Part shown: piece by piece, positions 1 through 7,000 of the stretch
Layout of the letters: the number at the start of each line of letters is the position of its first letter
Numbering within the stretch: the stretch's first letter is position 1
Assembly (NCBI GenBank): GCA_003153335.1
Contig: PLYG01000412.1
Location: 4,007-11,430 of the forward strand
Direction: 5' to 3'
Length of the DNA stretch: 7,424 bases
Source of the DNA: Betaproteobacteria bacterium
Lineage (GTDB): Bacteria; Pseudomonadota; Gammaproteobacteria; Burkholderiales; Casimicrobiaceae
Notes under the pieces: generated by a model
Databases searched by the model: none
What the model saw: only the letters and a program-made list of their open reading frames with translations
What the model was told of the DNA's origin: nothing
Translations under genes and position numbers: made by a program

Positions 1-212
1 TGGTGCTGGGCTGGGCGTGGACCTATGTGATTGTCGCCGAGCTGATCGGCTCCTCGTCCGGGATCGGGCACATGATCACCGACAGCCAGGCGCTGCTGAA
101 CACCGGCCAGATCATTTTCGGGATCATCGTCATCGGCGTGATTGGACTGGTGTCCGACTATTGCTTCAAGGCGGGCAATCAGAAGCTGTTCCCGTGGGCG
201 CTGCTGCGGTGA
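1..212 (+). CDS. ABC transporter permease, TauC/SsuC (NitT/TauT) type, C-terminal end only
   Basis: This is the 3' end of an inner-membrane permease gene. Codons start at position 3 and the true start lies upstream of the window. The visible 69 residues begin LGWAWTYVIVAELIGSSSG, which resembles the last part of the binding-protein-dependent transport permeases that import nitrate, sulfonates, taurine and related compounds. A hydrophobic segment rich in Ile, Val and Gly (IIFGIIVIGVIGLVSD, about residues 37-52) is a transmembrane helix, followed by a short tail ending FPWALLR, a common way for this family to end. The stop codon is TGA at 210-212. The ATPase gene starts 25 bp downstream, so the two belong to one operon. 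The substrate cannot be told from this fragment, and the binding-protein gene is not in the window. The family call is firm and the substrate is unknown. Confidence 0.85.
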   Translation, partial: VLGWAWTYVIVAELIGSSSGIGHMITDSQALLNTGQIIFGIIVIGVIGLVSDYCFKAGNQKLFPWALLR

Positions 213-237
213 CCACGCGTTGCGTACCGGGGACGCG

Positions 238-1040
238 ATGACCGGTGCGCCGCCCGTCGCGCAGCTTTCCGTCGAGCAGGTCACTCGCGTCTTCCCGGCG
301 CCGCGCGCCCGCGGGCTGATCGAGGCGCTCAAGCCGATCGATCTGGCGGTCGCGCGGAACGACTTCATCACCATCCTCGGACCATCGGGCTGCGGCAAGT
401 CGACATTGTTGCGGATCGTCGCCGGGCTCGACACGCCTACCGCCGGCCGCGTACTGCTCGACGGACGACCGGTAGCCGGACCAGGGCCGGATCGAGGCAT
501 GGTGTTCCAGAACTACACGTTGTTTCCATGGCTGACGGTGCGCGACAATATCTGCTTCGGTCTGCGCGAAAAGGGCATGGCGCTCGCTGCCCAGCATGAG
601 CGCGCTGCATTTTCATCGACCGGGTCGGGCTCGATGGTTTCGAGCATCACTACCCCAAGCAGCTCTCCGGCGGCATGCAGCAGCGCACGGCGCTGGCCCG
701 GGCGCTAGCCAGCGATCCGCAGATCCTGTTGCTCGACGAGCCGTTCGGCGCGCTGGACAACCAGACGCGGGTGCTGATGCAGGAACTCCTGCTCGGGATC
801 TGGGAGACGGACCGCAAGACCGTTCTGTTCGTCACCCACGACATCGACGAGGCGATCTTCATGGCTAATCGCGTCGTGGTGTTCACCGCACGGCCCGGGC
901 GCATCAAGACCGAACTCGCGGTCGATCTGCCGCATCCGCGGCACTACACCATCAAGACCACGCCGCGATTTGTCGACTACAAGGCGCGGTTGACCGAGGC
1001 GATTCGCGAGGAAGCACTGAAGGCAATGGCGCTGGGTTAG
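238..1040 (+). pseudogene. NitT/TauT-family ABC transporter ATPase, frameshifted (TauB/SsuB-like)
   Basis: This is the ATP-binding subunit that would power the upstream permease. It reads in two frames. From ATG 238, preceded by GGGGA at 229-233, come Walker A GPSGCGKST (residues 48-56) and the Q-loop VFQNYTLFPW (Q91), as far as residue 124. The frame then runs into unrelated sequence and stops at 708. From position 612 another frame continues exactly where the family would: FIDRVGLDGFEHHYPKQ, signature LSGGMQQR, Walker B ILLLDEP, D-loop GALD and switch histidine THD, ending at TAG 1038-1040. Adding one T to the T-run at 610-613 restores a 267-residue protein with every ATPase motif, the usual family length. 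So either one base was lost recently or this is a sequencing or assembly error. The surrounding A-TTT-TCA is not a canonical -1 slippery heptamer, so programmed frameshifting is unlikely. All motifs are intact, which argues against long-standing decay. Confidence 0.85.
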
Positions 1041-1043
1041 CGT

Positions 1044-1110
1044 AAAACGGGGACAGACCACGTTTTCCTGCGCCTCGGGTGTCGATTAAACGTGGTCTGT
1101 CCCCGATTTT
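1044..1110. repeat. REP-like inverted repeat, possible terminator
   Basis: CGGGGACAGACCACGTTT at 1048-1065 is the exact reverse complement of 1088-1105. This gives an 18-bp perfect stem around a 22-nt loop (1066-1087). Outside the stem, AAAA at 1044-1047 can pair with TTTT at 1107-1110 across a one-base bulge (A1106). It begins 3 bp after the ATPase stop codon and ends about 90 bp before the next gene. From memory, GGGGACAGACCACG/CGTGGTCTGTCCCC words recur in many proteobacterial genomes as repetitive extragenic palindromes, often near REP-associated Y1 transposases. No transposase is in this window. The hairpin followed by T4 could end transcription of the transporter operon or protect its mRNA 3' end. 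Confidence 0.75.
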
Positions 1111-1186
1111 GATGGCGTTGGGTTGGCGCACGCGGCACGTAGCGTTGCGCCGCCATTTGCGGGTAACATTAGCGCCTGCTATTTTC

Positions 1187-1193
1187 GGGGAGG
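1187..1193 (+). promoter_or_regulatory. Shine-Dalgarno site that fixes the start of the beta-propeller gene
   Basis: GGGGAGG lies 5 bp before the ATG at 1199. The same frame is open upstream to an ATG at 1079, but that start lies inside the inverted repeat and has no ribosome-binding site. The extra 40 residues it would add are Arg-rich and unlike the family, so 1199 is preferred. Confidence 0.75.
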
Positions 1194-1198
1194 TGGTC

Positions 1199-2347
1199 AT
1201 GGCGAAAAGTTCATTGCACAAGGCAGCCGCGCCGGCGACGGCGTTGCTGATCGCCACGCGCAAGGGGCTCTGGATTCTGGCGGGCGACGCCAAACGCGCG
1301 ACGTGGAAACTGCAGGGTCCGCATTTTCTCGGACACATCGTCCACCACGCGGTGCTCGACCCGCGCGACGGCAAAACGCTGCTGGTCGCCGCGCGCACCG
1401 GGCATCTGGGTCACTCGGTGATGCGCTCCACCAATCGCGGCAGGACCTGGACGGAATCGAAGCAGCCGCCGGTGTTCGATCCGGCGCACGATGCGCGCAG
1501 CGTCGATCATGTGTTCTGGCTGACGCCCGGACACTTGAGCGAGCCCGGCGTGTGGTATTGCGGCACGTCGCCGCATGGGTTGTTTCGCAGCGAGGATGGC
1601 GGCGCCACATGGCAGGGCGTCAACGGATTCAACCATCATCCCAAACGCCGCGATTGGTGCGGCGGCGACAAGGACGGCACGCCCGACGGACCGAAAGTGC
1701 ATTCGATCATCGTCGATCCGCGCGATCCCAACCATCTATACATCGGTATGTCGGGCGGCGGCATTTTCGAATCGATCGATCGCGGCGCCGACTGGAAGCC
1801 GCTCAACAAGGGGCTGCTGGCCACATTCATGCCGGACCCCTACCCCGAGTACGGCCAGGATCCGCATTGCATACGCTTGCATCCCGCGCTACCCGACCGG
1901 CTTTATCAGCAGAACCACTGCGGCATCTTCCGCATTGATCGGCCGTCCGACATGTGGATCGACATCGGCCGCAGCATGCCGAAAAAAGTCGGCAACATCG
2001 GCTTCCCGATGACCTTGCATCCGCGCGATCCGGATACGGCGTGGGTGTTTCCGATGGACGGCTCCGACGTGTGGCCGCGCACCTCGCCCGGCGGCAAGCC
2101 CGCCGTGTACCGGACGACCAACGGCGGCAAGACGTGGCAGCGGCAGGACAAGGGATTCCCCGCGCAGCAGGCGTGGTGGACCGTCAAACGGCAGGCGATG
2201 AGCGCGGACGGCCACGACGTCCCCGGCCTGTATTTCGGGACCACCAGCGGCGAGATCTGGGGCAGCAAGAATAGTGGCGATTCGTGGAAGTGCCTGGCGA
2301 GCCATTTGCCGCACGTGTATGCGGTTGCAGCTTGCGCGTGGCGGTAG
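1199..2347 (+). CDS. BNR/Asp-box repeat beta-propeller protein (sialidase/VPS10-like fold)
   Basis: The 382-residue protein carries five Asp-box motifs (S-x-D/N-x-G-x-T-W): STNRGRTW 77-84, SEDGGATW 131-138, SIDRGADW 192-199, TTNGGKTW 306-313 and SKNSGDSW 356-363. These mark the beta-hairpin turns of a propeller shared by sialidases, VPS10 proteins and photosystem II assembly factors. Strand motifs such as LLIATRKGLWIL (16-27), NHLYIGMSGGGIF (178-190) and GLYFGTTSGEIW (343-354) fit the blades. There is no N-terminal signal peptide, so the protein is probably cytoplasmic. I see no sialidase FRIP motif or clear arginine triad, so enzyme activity should not be assumed even though relatives are often labelled glycosyl hydrolase or exo-alpha-sialidase. 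A MoaD/ThiS-like gene starts 19 bp after its stop. I recall this propeller-plus-MoaD pairing from other bacterial genomes, which would suggest partners, but the function is uncharacterised. The fold is fairly sure; the role is unknown. Confidence 0.85.
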   Translation: MAKSSLHKAAAPATALLIATRKGLWILAGDAKRATWKLQGPHFLGHIVHHAVLDPRDGKTLLVAARTGHLGHSVMRSTNRGRTWTESKQPPVFDPAHDARSVDHVFWLTPGHLSEPGVWYCGTSPHGLFRSEDGGATWQGVNGFNHHPKRRDWCGGDKDGTPDGPKVHSIIVDPRDPNHLYIGMSGGGIFESIDRGADWKPLNKGLLATFMPDPYPEYGQDPHCIRLHPALPDRLYQQNHCGIFRIDRPSDMWIDIGRSMPKKVGNIGFPMTLHPRDPDTAWVFPMDGSDVWPRTSPGGKPAVYRTTNGGKTWQRQDKGFPAQQAWWTVKRQAMSADGHDVPGLYFGTTSGEIWGSKNSGDSWKCLASHLPHVYAVAACAWR

Positions 2348-2366
2348 CGTAACGCGCTAAAAAGTC

Positions 2367-2630
2367 ATGCGCGTGCTGATTCCCAATCCCCTGCTGTCGT
2401 ACACCAAGCAAGCCCGCGCCGTGGAAGCGCAGGGCGTGACACTCGACCAGCTCACGCGCGATCTCGACCGCCAGTATCCCGGCATCCGTTTCCGTATCAT
2501 CGACGAGCATCAGCGCGTGCGGCGCCATATCAAGCTGTTCGTCAATCGCGATCAGGCCGACGACAATCTTGCCGCCCCGCTCAAGCCGGACGATGAAATC
2601 ATGATTGTCGCCGCGCTTTCCGGCGGGTAG
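2367..2630 (+). CDS. MoaD/ThiS family sulfur-carrier (ubiquitin-like) protein
   Basis: This small 87-residue protein has the length and layout of the ubiquitin-like beta-grasp carriers MoaD and ThiS. It has an N-terminal strand (MRVLIPNPLLSYT), a helix (VTLDQLTRDLDRQYPG), a segment IKLFVNRDQAD in the place where MoaD proteins have their I-x-V-N-x-x strand, then LKPDDEIMIVAALSGG. The final Gly-Gly is the key feature: in this family it is adenylated by an MoeB/ThiF-type enzyme and then carries sulfur as a thiocarboxylate, or forms a protein conjugate. No molybdopterin or thiamine genes and no E1-like enzyme lie in the window, so assignment to MoaD or ThiS proper is not supported. The gene starts 19 bp after the beta-propeller stop and ends 14 bp before the aldolase-like gene, with only a weak ribosome site, consistent with translation within an operon. 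Confidence 0.85.
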   Translation: MRVLIPNPLLSYTKQARAVEAQGVTLDQLTRDLDRQYPGIRFRIIDEHQRVRRHIKLFVNRDQADDNLAAPLKPDDEIMIVAALSGG

Positions 2631-2644
2631 GCAGCAGGCGACCT

Positions 2645-3766
2645 ATGGCCTGGCCCGCACCGGCCTCGATTGGCATGCGTCTCGACGAGGTCGATACGCC
2701 GGCGCTGATCGTCGAACTCGATGCGTTCGAGCACAACCTGCGCGCGCTGATGGATGCAGTGCGCGCATCTGGTGTGCGCGTGCGTCCGCACGCCAAGACC
2801 CACAAGTGTCCCGACATCGCCAGGCAGCAGATCGCGCTGGGCGCGGTGGGCGTGTGCTGTCAGAAGGTAAGTGAAGCCGAGGCGTTGGTCGACGGCGGCA
2901 TCGACGACGTGCTGATCACCAACGAAATTGTCGGCGACCCCAAGGTCGAGCGGCTCGCGGCGCTGGCGCGCCGGGCGCGGATCGGGGTGTGCGTCGATCA
3001 TCCGTTGCAGGTCGAGCAGCTGGCGCGCGCTGCGGCCGCTCTTCAGGCGGAAGTCGACGTGTACGTGGAACTCGATGTCGGCCAGGAACGGTGCGGAGTT
3101 GCCGACGCCAACGATGTCATGGCGCTCGTGGCGCAGGTGCAATCGCATCCGCCGTTGCGTTTTGCCGGGTTACAGGCGTATCACGGCCGCGCCCAGCATT
3201 TGCGCGAACCCTCCGAGCGCGAACGCGCGATTGCACATGCGCAAAAAGTGGTCACCGATTGCCTGAAGGAATTTGCCGTCGCCGGCATCGGCGTGCCACG
3301 CATTACAGGCGCCGGTACCGGGACTTATCCGCTCGAAGCCGCGAGCGGTGTTTGGAACGAGCTCCAGCCGGGCTCGTACATTTTCATGGACGCCGACTAT
3401 GGCCGCAACCGCCTCGAGCCGGCCGCGCCGCGGTTTCGCAACAGCCTGCATGTATTGAGCACGGTGATCAGCGATGCCGGCGGGCGGCTGATCCTCGACG
3501 CCGGGTTGAAAGCATTCAGCGTCGACTCCGGTTTGCCGCAAGCCCCCGACGCGCCGGGCTGGCAATTCGCCAAGGCGTCCGATGAGCACGGCGTACTGAC
3601 CCCGGCCAGCGCCGCACCGGCGCTGCCGATCACCGTCGGGACCAAGCTGCGCCTGATTCCCGGCCACTGCGATCCCACCGTCAACCTGCATGACTGGTTC
3701 GTTGGCATGCGCGGCGGGGTCGTCGAAACCCTCTGGCCGATCACTGCGCGCGGGGCGCTGTTCTAG
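2645..3766 (+). CDS. D-threonine aldolase / D-serine dehydratase family PLP enzyme
   Basis: The 373-residue protein has the alanine-racemase-like TIM barrel plus C-terminal beta domain of the D-TA family. These enzymes use pyridoxal phosphate and a divalent metal to act on D-beta-hydroxy amino acids such as D-threonine, D-3-hydroxyaspartate or D-serine. The opening LDEVDTPALIVELDAFEHN (13-31) is typical. RPHAKTHK (47-54) holds the likely PLP-binding lysine, K51. YVELDVGQERCG (140-151), AYHGRAQH (178-185) and TGAGTGTYP (221-229) match conserved barrel positions. PGHCDPTVNLHD (339-350) is the metal site. Ligands are expected at H341 and D343, an H-x-D pattern I associate with D-threonine and hydroxyaspartate aldolases rather than the H-x-C of D-serine dehydratases. 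The substrate remains open. The start at 2645 is taken for the full frame; M11 (2675) is an alternative with no better ribosome site. It follows the MoaD-like gene by 14 bp. Confidence 0.88.
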   Translation: MAWPAPASIGMRLDEVDTPALIVELDAFEHNLRALMDAVRASGVRVRPHAKTHKCPDIARQQIALGAVGVCCQKVSEAEALVDGGIDDVLITNEIVGDPKVERLAALARRARIGVCVDHPLQVEQLARAAAALQAEVDVYVELDVGQERCGVADANDVMALVAQVQSHPPLRFAGLQAYHGRAQHLREPSERERAIAHAQKVVTDCLKEFAVAGIGVPRITGAGTGTYPLEAASGVWNELQPGSYIFMDADYGRNRLEPAAPRFRNSLHVLSTVISDAGGRLILDAGLKAFSVDSGLPQAPDAPGWQFAKASDEHGVLTPASAAPALPITVGTKLRLIPGHCDPTVNLHDWFVGMRGGVVETLWPITARGALF

Positions 3767-3830
3767 TTGGTCGTCCAATCCGATCGATTCTCCGGTGGTT
3801 CCAGCCAGGCGGGGTGTGCTCGTCCGTGGA

Positions 3831-3859
3831 TTGGCGTGCTTATGACGAAACGATATAAG
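3831..3859 (+). promoter_or_regulatory. Candidate sigma70 promoter for the Ig-repeat protein gene
   Basis: TTGGCG at 3831-3836 (-35, 4 of 6 consensus bases) and TATAAG at 3854-3859 (-10, 5 of 6) are separated by exactly 17 bp. They sit in the only noticeably AT-richer patch of the 209-bp intergenic region 3767-3975. A start near 3866 would give a leader of about 110 nt. A weaker second pair, TTGCAA 3889-3894 and TAAATA 3912-3917, also has 17-bp spacing. Confidence 0.45.
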
Positions 3860-3929
3860 ATTCCCCGCCATGGAATGATTCCCATTACTTGCAAAACAGC
3901 CGCAAGCGTGTTAAATATGCGCTAGACAC

Positions 3930-3958
3930 GTTGCGATCGCTAAACGCGATCCTGCAAC
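3930..3958 (+). other. Leader hairpin upstream of the Ig-repeat gene
   Basis: GTTGCGATCGC (3930-3940) pairs with GCGATC (3946-3951) and GCAAC (3954-3958), making an 11-bp stem with a 5-nt loop (TAAAC) and a two-base bulge (CT 3952-3953). It lies in the predicted 5' leader, 8 nt before the ribosome site, and has no following T-run. It could affect translation or mRNA stability rather than end transcription. The rest of 3767-3929 shows nothing beyond the candidate promoters, and no clear terminator for the upstream operon. Confidence 0.4.
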
Positions 3959-3966
3959 AGCGGGTA

Positions 3967-3972
3967 GGGGGA
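3967..3972 (+). promoter_or_regulatory. Ribosome-binding site of the Ig-repeat gene
   Basis: The purine-rich GGGGGA lies 3 bp before the ATG at 3976, within GTAGGGGGAG. This supports 3976 as the start, where a clear signal peptide begins. Confidence 0.65.
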
Positions 3973-3975
3973 GCT

Positions 3976-4059
3976 ATGCGAGCAAGCAACGGCAAGTGGT
4001 GTCTCCGGCGATGGTTGCTGGGCGCGGGCCTGTTGCTCAGCACCGCCCTGAGTGCGGCC
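3976..4059 (+). other. Signal peptide coding segment
   Basis: Residues 1-28 show a basic n-region (R2, K7, R11, R12), a hydrophobic core WLLGAGLLLSTAL and a small-residue end SAA before TFDIL. Signal peptidase I cleavage is most likely after A27 or A28. There is no lipobox cysteine. Confidence 0.75.
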
Positions 4060-7000
4060 ACCTTCGACATTCTGGTCGACAACGACAACAACACCGCCAC
4101 CGGCTGCACGGTAGCGACTTCGGCCGGTCCCTTCCCCGGGGTCGAATTCATTGTCACCACGACGGTCAACACCGCGGTCTTTCCGCCGGTGGTCACCGGG
4201 GTCAGCCGCCGCGAGTGCGTCAGCCCCCCCAGCACCTTCAGCGCCGCGAGCGTCATTGATGCCGGTGGCTGGCCGGTGGGTATCGGCAATGGCATCGCCG
4301 GCTACGATGTGCTCGAAACCTACTTTACGACGACGGTCCCGTTTGGCCAGTACCGGCTGGGCTTTGTCTACACCGACCCCAGCGCCGGCAGCAACGATGC
4401 GGTTATCACCAGCAATGGCCAGGTCGGCGGCGGTGCGATCACCTTCGATCTGGGTCCGTTCCCGGCCCCGGCCCGGGTCATCCCGACGCTGGCCCACGGC
4501 GCGCTGCTGCTGCTGGCCTTCGCGCTGGCCTGGTTGGCGCTGCGCCGCTTGCGGCAACACAAGGTCTCCGCCCTGGTCATTGCCGGCGTCCTGGCCACCA
4601 TTGTTGCCGGCAGCACCTGGGCGGCGATCGTGCTCGATGGGCTGATTTTCGACTGGGCCGGGGTGCCGCAACTGGCGGCGGGTGGCGGCGACATTGCGGC
4701 GATCTTTGTCAAGCTGGAGAACCCCAAGGTCTTTGTGCGGGCGGACGTGAAGACCGCCAGCCCGCCCAGCTTTACCAGTGCTAACGCAACCACCTTCACC
4801 GTCGGGGCGCCGGGCAACTTTGCCATTACCACCTTTGGCATTCCGGCGGTCAGTGCCATCACCCAGGGCGGCACGCGCCCAACTGGGGTCAATTTCACCG
4901 ACAACGGCGACGGCACCGCCAGCTTAGCCGGCACCCCGGGTGTGGGCACCGGCGGGGTTTATCCGCTGACCTTTAGCGCCAGCAACGGCGTGCCGCCGCC
5001 CGGCAGTCAGAACTTCACGCTGACCGTCAACCAGGCGCCCGCGGTGACCAGCGCCAATAACACCGCGTTCATTGTCGGCACGCCGGGGACCTTCACGTTC
5101 ACGAGCACCGGCTTCCCCAATGCCACACTGACGCTGACCGCCTGCGTGCCAGCCCTGCCCGGTGGCCTGACCTTGACCAACAACGGCAACGGCAGCGCGA
5201 CGCTGGCGGGTTCGGCGGCACTGGGCAGCGTTGGCGTCAAGAACTGCACGCTCACCGCCAGCAACGGTGTGGGCGCGCCGGCCGTGCAGCCGTTTGCGCT
5301 GACCATCAACCAGGCGCCGACGACGACCACGCTGCTCTCCAGCGTCAACCCGTCGGTGATCGGCCAGAACGTGACCTTTACCGCGACCGTCATCGCCACG
5401 CCGCCGGGCACCGGTACGCCGACCGGCAACGTGCAGTTCATGGATGGTGTCAACCCGCTGGGCGCCCCGGTAGCCCTGGCCGCCGGCAGTGCGACGGTCA
5501 GCACCGCCGCCCTGATCCTGGGGCCGCACGCGATCACCGCGAACTATCTGGGCGATGTGAACTTCATCATCAGTACGGGCTCCCTCCCGACGCAGACGGT
5601 GAACCTGGCGGCCACGACCACGGCGGTCATCTCCTCGGTCAATCCGTCGGTGTTCGGGCAGTCGGTGCTCTTCACCGCAACCGTGGCCGCAGTCTCGCCG
5701 GGCAGCGGCATCCCGACCGGCAGCGTGCAGTTCATGGACGGCGTCAATCCGCTCGGCGCACCGGTGACTTTGGTCGCCGGCGTAGCGTTCACCAGCACCG
5801 CGGCCTTGAGCACCGGCGCCCACGCGATCACCGCGCTGTACAGCGGCGACGCCAATTTCAGCACCAGCACCGGGTCGTTGCCGACGCAGACGGTGAACAA
5901 GGCGAATACGACGACGACGCTCGCGCTGACCAGCGGGACGACACCGTCGGTCTATGGCCAGTCGCTGACCTTCACCGCCACGGTCGTCGCCGTCGCCCCG
6001 GGCGCCGGCACGCCGGGCGGAAGCGTAACCTTCAAGGACGGGCTCACGCCGCTCTGCTCCGCAGTTGTTCTGGCCGGCGGCAGCGCGACCTGCACGACGA
6101 CGACGCTGAGCGTCAATGCGCACCTGCTCAGCGCCGATTACAGCGGCGACCCGGGCTTCAATACGAGCACGAGCAATAGCCTGGCGCAGACGGTCAACAA
6201 GGCCGATACGACGACCACGATCACGAATGCCGCGGCGCTGCTGGCCACGCCGACGGTCGTCGGCGAGCCCTATGCGGTCAATTGGAGCGTGACCGTGAAC
6301 GCCCCGGGAACGGCTGCCACACCGCTGTCCGGCAACGTAACCGTCGGCGACGGCACCGGCGCGAGCTGCTCTGCTGCGGTGGCGGCCGGCACCTGCACCC
6401 TCGCCGCCACCACGCCCGGCGCCCCGAAGACGCTGAGCGCCACCTATGCCGGCGATGGTAATTACAACGGCAGCGCCGCGGCCGGCGCGCCCCATACAGT
6501 CACCAAGGCCAACACGACCACGACGATCACCAACGCGGCAGCGCTCGCAGGCACTGCGACCGTGGTCGGCGAAGCATACGCGGTCAACGTCAGCGTCGTA
6601 GCGGTCGCCCCCGGTGCCGGCACGCCGACCGGGACGGTGAGCGTCAGCGAAGGGCTCGACACCTGCACCATCACCTTGCCCGCCACCAGTTGCAGCCTGA
6701 CCAGCACCACGGCGGGCAGCAAGCTGGTCACTGCGCTCTACAACGCTGACACCAACTTCAATGGCAGCGCCGCGACGCCAGCCAATCACACGGTCAACAA
6801 GCCGGCGACCACGACCGTCATCACCAATGCGGCCGCCCTGCTGGCGACGGCGAGCGTCGTCGGTGAACCGTATGCCGTCAACTGGAGCGTCACCGTCAAC
6901 CCGCCCGGCGTCCTCGGCGCCCCGCTGACCGGCACCGTAACGGTCAGCGATGGCGTCGCCGTTTGTAGCGCCGCCGTCAGCGCCGGCACCTGCAGTCTGA

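Noticed and set aside
605..620. Programmed -1 ribosomal frameshifting in the ATPase gene
   Set aside because: The bases around the T-run (GCA TTT TCA) do not form an X-XXY-YYZ heptamer, re-pairing after a -1 slip would be on ATT rather than TTT, and ATPases of this family are not known to use it.
1157..1185. TTGCGG-17 bp-TATTTT as a promoter for the beta-propeller gene
   Set aside because: The implied start near 1192 would fall within the ribosome-binding site, leaving the transcript without it.
1079..1198. Upstream start for the beta-propeller gene at 1079
   Set aside because: It begins inside the inverted repeat, lacks a ribosome site, and adds an Arg-rich stretch unlike the family. ATG 1199 has GGGGAGG at the right distance.
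3775..3834. CCAATCC (3775-3781) and GGATTGG (3828-3834) as a terminator stem
   Set aside because: Only 7 bp with a 46-nt loop and no T-run, so too weak to call.
3996..4645. + strand open frames at 3996-4259 and 4151-4645
   Set aside because: They overlap the signal-peptide-bearing frame from 3976 in other phases and give Arg/Ser-rich sequence without recognisable domains.
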